18,902 bases of DNA from Candidatus Peregrinibacteria bacterium CG10_big_fil_rev_8_21_14_0_10_49_16 (GTDB taxonomy: Bacteria > Patescibacteriota > Gracilibacteria > Peribacterales > Peribacteraceae), in the NCBI GenBank assembly GCA_002772605.1, contig PFDS01000023.1:1-18902 (forward strand), in the 5' to 3' direction. Below the pieces are notes generated by a model. It ran no database searches. It was not told the DNA's origin and saw nothing but the letters and a program-made list of their open reading frames with translations. This document shows, in pieces, positions 1 to 5,540 of this stretch. Within the stretch, counting starts at the first letter, position 1. Each line of letters opens with the position of its first letter. The position numbers were made by a program, and so were the translations under genes.

Positions 1-2
1 TC

Positions 3-1229
3 CTCTGCGAGTCTGGTGGTTCTTCATCTTCGAGCAGTTCTTCCAGTTCCAGTTCCACCAGTTCCAGTTCTTCTTCCTCTACAACGAGTTCATCCAGTTC
101 GAGCAGTTCTTCTTCGAGCAGTAGTTCCAGCTCATCTTCATCTTCATCTTCATCTTCTACAAGCAGTTCATCCAGTTCCAGTACAAGTAGTTCTTCTTCA
201 AGTTCCTCAAGCTCTACTTCTTCCAGCAGCTCCAGTTCTTCTTCCAGCTCAACGAGTTCTTCAAGTTCAAGCAGTTCTTCTTCAAGTTCTTCAAGCTCTA
301 CTTCTTCAAGCAGCTCCAGTTCTTCTTCCAGCACAGGAGGGAGTGGGGGTGGGACATCTGGCAGTGGTGGAAGCGGAGACAGTGGAAATTCACCATTTGG
401 TGCACATCGTGGATCTGGATTGGATATCGTCATCAATGCAGTTCTTCGCATCGTACAGCTCTCTCTTGGCATTGCATCCCTCCCTGGTCAAACAGCATCT
501 CTCACTGACGTTGCTCCTGCGGCATTCGGGGGACGTTTCGCATCACTCTCTTCGCTTGGCGCACGTATTGTGAACGGAAAGCCGACATTCTTCTTACGCA
601 GTTTCCGTGATGATCCAGACATTGCTCCCGGAGCCTTTGGTGCCGTCGCGGCGAATGATCGTATGGCGATTTGCAAAGCGCAAACAGTGATAAGCAGGCA
701 TCCGGATTTCATGAATGCCAAGCTTCTTGCCAGCTCCATCCTTGCCGACGGTTTACAACTGCCACGGGAACTCATTTCTGCAGTACTGTCTGAAGATGAT
801 TTCTGTGCAGATGTCCTTCCCGAACGTGTGAGTCAGTACGATGCGCCTCCGGCAAAGCCTCGTCCGGATATGCTTGCTCATTTCCTTGTAGATGAGAACA
901 ACATTCCTGTGTCCAGTGATCCGGTCTGGAATTCCTGTATTCGCGGAGAACATATTCTCAATCGTCTTGGTCGCCCGGTGAACTGTCACCGGGATAACTT
1001 CTCGAATCGTCATGGCACATGGTACCACCCGGATTTTCCGAATGTATCCTTCTACTTTGTGCTGCGTGATCCGCGTGGTCACACGTACCCGGAGAACTTC
1101 GTCCTCCACACCACAACGGAGACCGATCCGGATCTGCTCGTTGCACAGGCAAAAGAGACAAATACGCTTGTTGCAGTTTTACAAGAAGAACTCGATGTGA
1201 TTCTGGCAGAAGCCGGAGCTACAGAGTAG
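3..1229 (+). CDS. Poly-serine linker protein, C-terminal part (5' end outside window)
   Basis: The reading frame is open from the window edge to the TAG at 1227-1229, so the N-terminus is missing. After six residues, about 104 consecutive codons (21-332) encode only Ser or Thr (8 Thr). A Gly/Ser-rich stretch follows, then a C-terminal region of about 270 residues from roughly 420. That region has no motif I recognise; it contains scattered Cys, a His/Asn-rich part and an acidic helical end. Long Ser/Thr runs of this kind act as extended linkers in secreted or wall-associated proteins, and they are frequent in Peregrinibacteria as I recall. An extracellular location is inference, since no signal peptide can be seen. 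A TTG at 420 could be taken as a start, but the uninterrupted frame upstream argues that it is internal. The 3' end overlaps the convergent M23 gene by 11 bp. Function unknown. Confidence 0.75.
   Translation, partial: LCESGGSSSSSSSSSSSSTSSSSSSSTTSSSSSSSSSSSSSSSSSSSSSSSSTSSSSSSSTSSSSSSSSSSTSSSSSSSSSSSTSSSSSSSSSSSSSSSTSSSSSSSSSSTGGSGGGTSGSGGSGDSGNSPFGAHRGSGLDIVINAVLRIVQLSLGIASLPGQTASLTDVAPAAFGGRFASLSSLGARIVNGKPTFFLRSFRDDPDIAPGAFGAVAANDRMAICKAQTVISRHPDFMNAKLLASSILADGLQLPRELISAVLSEDDFCADVLPERVSQYDAPPAKPRPDMLAHFLVDENNIPVSSDPVWNSCIRGEHILNRLGRPVNCHRDNFSNRHGTWYHPDFPNVSFYFVLRDPRGHTYPENFVLHTTTETDPDLLVAQAKETNTLVAVLQEELDVILAEAGATE
189..332 (+). repeat. Duplicated 60-bp unit inside the poly-Ser tract
   Basis: Positions 189-248 and 273-332 are 60-bp direct repeats with an 84-bp period. 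They differ at two bases, both synonymous Ser third positions (TCC/TCT and TCC/TCA). The tract therefore seems to have grown by segmental duplication rather than single-codon slippage, and selection appears to keep the Ser/Thr content. Confidence 0.85.
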
Positions 1230-2100
1230 TTTTTCCGAACGTTTCAATAAACTCAATAGGATGCACTGTGTAACGCAGGGCATCCTGTTTTTTAGGAAGC
1301 ATATTCGGAGCGTAGGGTACATGCGGGCGTACTCCCCGATCGCGATCTATTTGGAGGTGAAGATGAGGTGCCGTGGTTGCACCAGTCATGCCAACGATGC
1401 CAATCGTCTCTCTGGGTTGTACCATGTCTCCTTCAAATACGATTGTATCTGCGAGGTGTCCGTATATGGAAAAGACAATTCCTTCCGGTGAGTGGTGTTC
1501 GATGATGACAAGTGTTCCAAGGCGATTATCTCTTCCTACAAGGTGCACGCGTCCGCCAGCAATCGCTCCGATGGGCGTGCCAGGGGCGAGTTTGAGATCT
1601 ATGCCGGGATGGGGTGCTTCGAATTCTCCGGAATCCAAATCGTACGCACCGAAGAAGCGTGTGGAGTAGTAGAGTTTTGCCGTGAGGGCGGGATAGCGGT
1701 CAGGTGTAATGGGTGAGCGTGCCAACCGTTGTAACGGAATGGTGAGAGTATCGAGATCATATGCCGGGACAGGGACAAAATCTCCGGGTTGCATAGATAC
1801 GAAAGAACGTTCCCATTCCGCGGGGGTGCGCATGGCTCCCCAATTGGGCACACGGTTTACGGGGTACACGGTCAATCCGAATGCCACAGAAGGGGCGGCA
1901 TGTTGCTGTGCAAATTCCGGCGTAACATTGATGATGCGTTTTTGCAGGCGTTCGATGTGTTTCTGCAGCCGCTCTCCGAAGGTGAAAAGACTGCCGGTGA
2001 GGGGTATGTGTTGTCCCAACACTACTGTAATGACGATCAGTAGTACGAAGATCAGTGAGAAGTAGAGCCGTTTGTTTGTGGTGTATGTCTGTCGAGCCAA
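1219..2100 (-). CDS. Membrane-anchored M23 (LytM-type) peptidase
   Basis: This 293-residue protein probably cleaves peptidoglycan cross-bridges or stem peptides outside the membrane. A hydrophobic segment at about residues 12-30 acts as an uncleaved anchor, followed by a short helical region at 42-57. The C-terminal M23 domain (about 155-262) has the full zinc and catalytic set: HPGID (H164, D168), H215 in YGHL, and HLH at 246-248. These match the HxxxD, H and HxH pattern of active LytM enzymes, so I expect it to be active rather than a scaffold. The start codon is TTG, since an in-frame TGA lies directly upstream and no ATG precedes the anchor. TATAAT lies only 7 bp before it, suggesting a leaderless transcript. 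It is divergent from the 2318 gene and overlaps the poly-Ser gene end by 11 bp. Confidence 0.9.
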   Translation of the reverse strand: MARQTYTTNKRLYFSLIFVLLIVITVVLGQHIPLTGSLFTFGERLQKHIERLQKRIINVTPEFAQQHAAPSVAFGLTVYPVNRVPNWGAMRTPAEWERSFVSMQPGDFVPVPAYDLDTLTIPLQRLARSPITPDRYPALTAKLYYSTRFFGAYDLDSGEFEAPHPGIDLKLAPGTPIGAIAGGRVHLVGRDNRLGTLVIIEHHSPEGIVFSIYGHLADTIVFEGDMVQPRETIGIVGMTGATTAPHLHLQIDRDRGVRPHVPYAPNMLPKKQDALRYTVHPIEFIETFGKTTL

Positions 2101-2107
2101 TCAGAGT

Positions 2108-2136
2108 ATTATAGCATATTTTTTTGTATATGGGAA
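2108..2136 (-). promoter_or_regulatory. Promoter of the M23 peptidase gene
   Basis: On the minus strand there is a perfect TATAAT at 2113-2108 and a weaker TTCCCA at 2136-2131 with a 17-bp spacer. The -10 ends 7 bp before the TTG start at 2100, so the transcript would begin at or next to the start codon. Confidence 0.6.
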
Positions 2137-2149
2137 TACAGGAATGTAT

Positions 2150-2177
2150 TTGACAGAAGTTGGTATCTTCTTACAAT
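2150..2177 (+). promoter_or_regulatory. Strong sigma70-type promoter upstream of the 2318 gene
   Basis: TTGACA (2150-2155), a 16-bp spacer and TACAAT (2172-2177) form a near-consensus promoter. Expected transcription start is about 2184. That gives a leader of roughly 130 nt before the ATG at 2318, unless the ORF at 2187 is the first one read. Confidence 0.7.
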
Positions 2178-2186
2178 GCAGTCGCC

Positions 2187-2261
2187 ATGTTGGCGTACAG
2201 TACCATTGTTGGTTACATGATGATGCACTCCGCACCTGCGGGGTGGATCTCTGTGCGTTAA
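2187..2261 (+). CDS. Candidate 24-residue leader peptide
   Basis: An ATG 9 bp after the TACAAT box opens a 24-codon ORF ending in TAA. The peptide begins MLAYSTIVGY, has three consecutive Met (codons 11-13), and ends with APAGWISVR. The last third of the ORF contains one copy of the CTGCGGGGTG repeat that takes part in the alternative hairpins downstream. The position just after a strong promoter and overlap with a switchable structure are typical of regulatory leader peptides. No Shine-Dalgarno precedes it, so translation would have to be leaderless. It could be a chance ORF, since nothing but context supports it. Confidence 0.35.
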   Translation: MLAYSTIVGYMMMHSAPAGWISVR

Positions 2262-2317
2262 CTACTTGCTCATCCATTCTCCCCCGCATGTGCTCCAGGC
2301 TGCGGGGTGCTTTTTCT
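2236..2317 (+). promoter_or_regulatory. Attenuator-like leader with mutually exclusive hairpins
   Basis: CTGCGGGGTG occurs twice (2236-2245 and 2300-2309). Between the copies lies CCCCGCA (2282-2288), which can pair over 7 bp with either one. Pairing with the second copy (2301-2307) makes a hairpin followed by TGCTTTTTCT, which resembles an intrinsic terminator. It would also hide GGGGTG (2304-2309), the only Shine-Dalgarno-like sequence before the ATG at 2318. Pairing with the first copy, inside the 24-codon ORF, frees both. No plus-strand gene upstream needs a terminator here, since the neighbour is divergent. Regulation is inferred from structure only. Confidence 0.45.
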
Positions 2318-3313
2318 ATGCTCGAAACACGTTCCCCTTCTTCGGCACCATCTCTTCCAACCCATACACGCGTGGAACAGTTATCGGCATATCATGATCC
2401 GGAAGATATTCAGAAGTATCGCACAGAAATTGCACATGTTCTGGGAACTTCTCCAGAAGACCGTTTGTGCATCGAGTATCGTGCGGGAATTTCGACGATC
2501 ATTACGCGTTTACGTCATCAAGACAGGGAGACGTTACACCGTCTTCTTCATATGACAGACCGACGTGTACAACGTTTTCTTCTCAGCTCCTTCCTTATGG
2601 AGGAGTGGTGGAACGTGTGTGCACAGTCCACCCCCTCTTTTCTTGCCAATGTTTCTGTCCCGGAGGATATGCGTTACTCAGATCGCATCTCTCTTTTACA
2701 GAGCGAGACTTCTGTATTTCTTAAGGAGCAGGTGCAGTTCTGGTTGCAGGGAGAACAACCTGCATTTACACAGGAAGTTCTTCATGCGCAAGAGTCCATT
2801 CTTTTTTACACACCATTTTCATCGGTGACCGGTCATCTGGAGGCGGGAATCAAGACGGGAAGTTTTTATCCGTGGGAGTTGCTGCGCATTCTTCCGCGTG
2901 TGCTTCGCGCTCACCGCAATCGTGCATTGACGAGTGCAGACCGTGAGGATTGTGAACAGCTGGCACAGAGCATTCCCCGACTCCTCTCCCTTCTGGCGCG
3001 TTTGTACATTTCCACATTTACTACAATCACACGCGCTGCGGCCGATGCGCCTGCCCCTCCTCAGCCGCAAGCGAACTTCACTCCCCGCGCGCATCACTTC
3101 TGGATACGGGAGACATCCGGAACACTGCAGTTAGAGCTCGATGAACAGGTATTGGCCACCGCAGAAGGGCATAGTGCTCCCGGCATTGGTTGTCCGGCTA
3201 TCCACGCCCGTGATGAGCAGAAAAAAGAGGTAAACACCGCCCTATTTCGTCGTATTGTCTTCCCATTATGGAATGCGCATTGCCTGGAGAGAGTTCTTGA
3301 CTTTCCGTACTAG
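2318..3313 (+). CDS. Unrecognised 331-residue protein
   Basis: I do not recognise a family. The frame is open further upstream (from 2072), but that part runs through both divergent promoters and the leader hairpin. I therefore choose the ATG at 2318, giving MLETRSPSS. The product looks cytosolic and helical: no signal peptide or membrane segment, many Arg and Leu (for example RVQRFLLSSFLMEEWW), and a Pro/Ala-rich break near residues 243-250 of APAPPQPQ. A C-terminal region follows with GIGCPAIHARDEQKKEV and an end rich in aromatic residues and Cys. GGGGTG 8 bp upstream may serve as ribosome site but sits in a hairpin. The gene's last codons overlap the groES promoter. No function is proposed. 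Confidence 0.7.
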   Translation: MLETRSPSSAPSLPTHTRVEQLSAYHDPEDIQKYRTEIAHVLGTSPEDRLCIEYRAGISTIITRLRHQDRETLHRLLHMTDRRVQRFLLSSFLMEEWWNVCAQSTPSFLANVSVPEDMRYSDRISLLQSETSVFLKEQVQFWLQGEQPAFTQEVLHAQESILFYTPFSSVTGHLEAGIKTGSFYPWELLRILPRVLRAHRNRALTSADREDCEQLAQSIPRLLSLLARLYISTFTTITRAAADAPAPPQPQANFTPRAHHFWIRETSGTLQLELDEQVLATAEGHSAPGIGCPAIHARDEQKKEVNTALFRRIVFPLWNAHCLERVLDFPY

Positions 3314-3324
3314 CACTCTACAAT
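3297..3324 (+). promoter_or_regulatory. groESL promoter
   Basis: TTGACT (3297-3302), 16-bp spacer, TACAAT (3319-3324). The -35 lies in the last codons of the preceding gene, whose TAG is at 3311-3313. The layout (TTGACN, N16, TACAAT) is the same as at 2150-2177. Confidence 0.7.
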
Positions 3325-3336
3325 GATGACTGCTAG
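3310..3336 (+). promoter_or_regulatory. CIRCE-like operator (HrcA site)
   Basis: CTAGCACTC, nine bases, then GACTGCTAG. The CIRCE consensus is TTAGCACTC-N9-GAGTGCTAA, so the left arm matches 8 of 9 and the right arm 7 of 9, and the arms are complementary at 8 of 9 positions. The 9-bp spacer contains the -10 box TACAAT, so a bound HrcA repressor would block RNA polymerase. Its place before groES is where CIRCE is expected. No hrcA gene is in the window. Confidence 0.85.
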
Positions 3337-3400
3337 TCTGCCTTTGCTAAGACCATGGCAGGCAAGCGGAGAATTTTATTTTTCTTACCTTTCTACTCTT

Positions 3401-3745
3401 ATGGCTACGGCAGCAGCAACCAAAATTCCGCAGCTGGCGGTCGCGATTCAGCCTCTCGGCGATCGTGTTTTAGTGCTTCCTTTGGAAGCTGAGCAGGTGA
3501 CCGCATCCGGTATTGTCATTCCTGATACGGCAAAAGGCGACAAGCCGCATGAAGGTGTTGTCCTTGCCATCGGCAATGGCGGTGTGGGCAAAGATTGCGT
3601 CAATCCTGCAGATTTCCTGAAAGTAGGCGACAAAATCCTCTTCGGGAAGTATGCCGGTGATGATGTGAAATTGAAAACAAAAGATGGAAAAGATGTGGAG
3701 GTGAAAATTCTTCACTTGGATTCTGTTCTAGGGAAAATTTCCTAA
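3401..3745 (+). CDS. groES: Co-chaperonin GroES (Hsp10)
   Basis: This 114-residue GroES caps the GroEL ring and forms the folding chamber. PLGDRVLV opens the conserved core. The mobile loop that contacts GroEL contains TASGIVIPDTAK, followed by the PHEGVVLAIG strand and the VGDKILFGKYAG segment. About 15 residues rich in Ala and Thr precede the core, slightly longer than usual. The frame stays open back to 3323, but an ATG there would lie inside the CIRCE spacer before the expected transcription start, so 3401 is preferred. There is no Shine-Dalgarno; the upstream sequence is pyrimidine-rich (CCTTTCTACTCTT). It is followed 39 bp later by groEL, a standard heat-shock operon, and is probably repressed by HrcA. 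Confidence 0.95.
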   Translation: MATAAATKIPQLAVAIQPLGDRVLVLPLEAEQVTASGIVIPDTAKGDKPHEGVVLAIGNGGVGKDCVNPADFLKVGDKILFGKYAGDDVKLKTKDGKDVEVKILHLDSVLGKIS

Positions 3746-3772
3746 TTTCTCATTTCTTATTTCTAATTTCTA
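3745..3772 (+). repeat. Four tandem ATTTCTN heptamers between groES and groEL
   Basis: ATTTCTC, ATTTCTT, ATTTCTA and ATTTCTA follow directly on one another, starting on the last base of the groES stop codon. They make up most of the 39-bp spacer, leaving groEL with a pyrimidine-rich leader and no Shine-Dalgarno sequence. Confidence 0.8.
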
Positions 3773-3784
3773 CCCTCTATTCTT

Positions 3785-5431
3785 ATGTCTGCTAAACAAA
3801 TGATGTTCGGGGATGATGCGCGTCAGAAGGTTCTTGTCGGTGTTGCCAAGCTGGCGCGGGCCGTGCGTGCGACGATGGGCCCGAAAGGGCGCAATGTCGT
3901 GATTGAAAAGAAGTTTGGTGGTCCGACGGTGACGAAGGATGGTGTGAGTGTGGCAAAGGAAATCGAACTGGAAGACACTTTCGAAAACATGGGTGCACAA
4001 CTCGTGAAAGAAGCCGCAACCAAAACCAACGATGCAGCGGGTGATGGAACCACGACAGCAACCGTTCTGGCGCATGCCATGATGGAAGAAGGCATGAAGC
4101 ATCTTCACTCCGGAAGCAATTCCATTCACATTAAACGTGGAATAGAGAAGGCTGTTCGTCATGCGAGCGAGATGCTCGAGAAGATGAAGAAAGATGTCAG
4201 TAAAGCGGAAGAGTATGCCGCTGTGGCGACAATTTCTGCCCAAGATAGCGAGATTGGTGAAATCATCGCTCAAGTGATGGATGAAGTGGGCAAGGACGGT
4301 GTTGTGACGGTGGAATCGGGTCAGACACTCGGTCTTGAGAAGGAGTACGTTGAAGGAATGCAGTTTGATAACGGTTACATTTCCCCGTATTTCCTCACAG
4401 ATACGCAGCGCATGGAGGCAGTCTACGAGAAGCCCTATATCCTCATTACCGACAAGAAGATCAGTTCCATTCAGGAGATCCTTCCCCTTCTTGAAGGTCT
4501 TGCACAGAAGGGCAGGAAGGAACTCGTCATTATTGCGGAAAACATTGAAGGTGAGGCACTGGCGACACTTGTGGTCAACAAGCTTCGTGGCACATTCTCA
4601 GCGCTTGCGGTGAAGGCACCGGCTTTTGGTGACCGACGCAAAGAAATCCTCAAAGATATTGCCGCGTTGACCGGTGGTCGCGTGATTTCCGAGGAGATCG
4701 GTCTGAAGCTTGAGAGTGCCACCGTAGAAGATCTTGGCACGGCACGACGTGTCGTTTGTGATAAGGACAATACGTTGATTGTTGATGGCGGCGGAAAGAA
4801 AGAAGACATCGATGCGCGTGTTCATCAGATTCAAGCGGCACTCGAAACGACGAAGTCCGACTTTGACCGTGAGAAGCTTCAGGAGCGTCTTGCGAAACTC
4901 AGTGGCGGAGTAGCGGTCATTAAGGTTGGTGCTGCAACAGAAGTGGAGCAGAAAGAGAAGCAGCATCGCGTCGAAGACGCGCTTTCCGCAACACGGGCAG
5001 CGGCGGAAGAGGGCATCGTTCCCGGAGGAGGAACGGCGTACATCCGTATCTTTGGGGGATTGGAGAAGCTCTTTCAAGAAACAAAAGATGAAGATGAGAA
5101 AATCGGTATCGAGATTGTGATGCATGCCATTACGGCTCCCACAAAGAACATTGCCGAGAATGCCGGCGTTCCGGGTGATGTAGTCGTATCCAAAGTGAAG
5201 GAGTCTACTGACGCAAACTTCGGTTACAATGCCGAAACCGGTCAGTACGGCGACCTTGTGAAGGATATGGTGATCGATCCGAAGAAGGTGACGCGTTCTG
5301 CCCTTGAAAATGCCGCATCCGTCGCCGCGATGTTTTTGACCCTTGAAGTTGCTGTGACTGAAATCCCTAAGAAAGAAGAACCTGTCGGCGCAGGCATGGG
5401 AGGAGGTATGGGGATGGATGGGATGATGTAA
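3785..5431 (+). CDS. groEL: Chaperonin GroEL (Hsp60)
   Basis: This 548-residue protein is the same length as the E. coli protein and forms the double-ring ATP-driven folding machine with GroES. Seen in the sequence: the N-terminal ATMGPKGRNVVI nucleotide-site segment (residues 29-40), the phosphate loop GDGTTT (86-91, with the Asp87 equivalent), the VEDALSATRAAAEEG segment near residue 400 carrying the catalytic Asp equivalent, and GIVPGGG just after it. The C-terminus is the usual flexible Gly/Met tail (GGGMGMDGMM) that lies inside the cavity. It is co-transcribed with groES. The start ATG at 3785 has no Shine-Dalgarno, only a run of pyrimidines. The gene ends 2 bp before a long inverted repeat. 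Confidence 0.98.
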   Translation: MSAKQMMFGDDARQKVLVGVAKLARAVRATMGPKGRNVVIEKKFGGPTVTKDGVSVAKEIELEDTFENMGAQLVKEAATKTNDAAGDGTTTATVLAHAMMEEGMKHLHSGSNSIHIKRGIEKAVRHASEMLEKMKKDVSKAEEYAAVATISAQDSEIGEIIAQVMDEVGKDGVVTVESGQTLGLEKEYVEGMQFDNGYISPYFLTDTQRMEAVYEKPYILITDKKISSIQEILPLLEGLAQKGRKELVIIAENIEGEALATLVVNKLRGTFSALAVKAPAFGDRRKEILKDIAALTGGRVISEEIGLKLESATVEDLGTARRVVCDKDNTLIVDGGGKKEDIDARVHQIQAALETTKSDFDREKLQERLAKLSGGVAVIKVGAATEVEQKEKQHRVEDALSATRAAAEEGIVPGGGTAYIRIFGGLEKLFQETKDEDEKIGIEIVMHAITAPTKNIAENAGVPGDVVVSKVKESTDANFGYNAETGQYGDLVKDMVIDPKKVTRSALENAASVAAMFLTLEVAVTEIPKKEEPVGAGMGGGMGMDGMM

Positions 5432-5433
5432 AA

Positions 5434-5540
5434 TTGTAATTGTCTGAACCGCAGATTACGCAGATTACACGGATATACTAGAAGTGTACGCTCTGCGTAA
5501 TCTGCGTAATTCGTGAAATCCGTGGTTCAGACAATTACAA
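5434..5540. repeat. 107-bp inverted-repeat element between groEL and the Clp-type gene
   Basis: The ends are a perfect 17-bp inverted repeat: TTGTAATTGTCTGAACC at 5434-5450 and its complement at 5524-5540. Inside, ATTACGCAGATTAC (5455-5468) pairs with GTAATCTGCGTAAT (5497-5510), so one long interrupted hairpin can form. The left end starts 2 bp after the groEL stop, and the right end contains the stop codon (5535-5537) of the convergent gene. It may work as a bidirectional terminator, although there is no clear T run. The inner GCAGATTACGCAGATTAC wording resembles dispersed repeats I remember from other bacterial genomes; that is unverified. Confidence 0.85.

Noticed and set aside
16..573. 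Long open frame rich in Leu, Val, Pro and His over the poly-Ser tract
   Set aside because: It is a frame-shifted reading of the Ser/Thr codons. The Ser frame is open throughout and continues into a normal-looking C-terminal region, while this one ends soon after the repeat.
2236..2262. T-box riboswitch suggested by GGGGTGGAT
   Set aside because: The T-box core AGGGTGGNACCGCG is not matched beyond GGGTGGA, and the leader is too short for stem I with a specifier loop.
2072..2317. N-terminal extension of the 2318 gene
   Set aside because: The frame is open, but it passes through two divergent promoters and the leader hairpin and is Cys-rich and unlike the rest. The ATG at 2318 is a better start.
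3355..3492. 45-codon ORF starting at ATG 3355 and overlapping the groES start out of frame
   Set aside because: It lies in the groES leader and could be an upstream ORF, but it has no ribosome site and runs far into groES. It is probably chance.
5434..5540. CRISPR-like repeat from the GCAGATTAC copies
   Set aside because: There are only two adjacent direct copies plus inverted ones, with no regular spacers. It is an inverted-repeat element, not an array.
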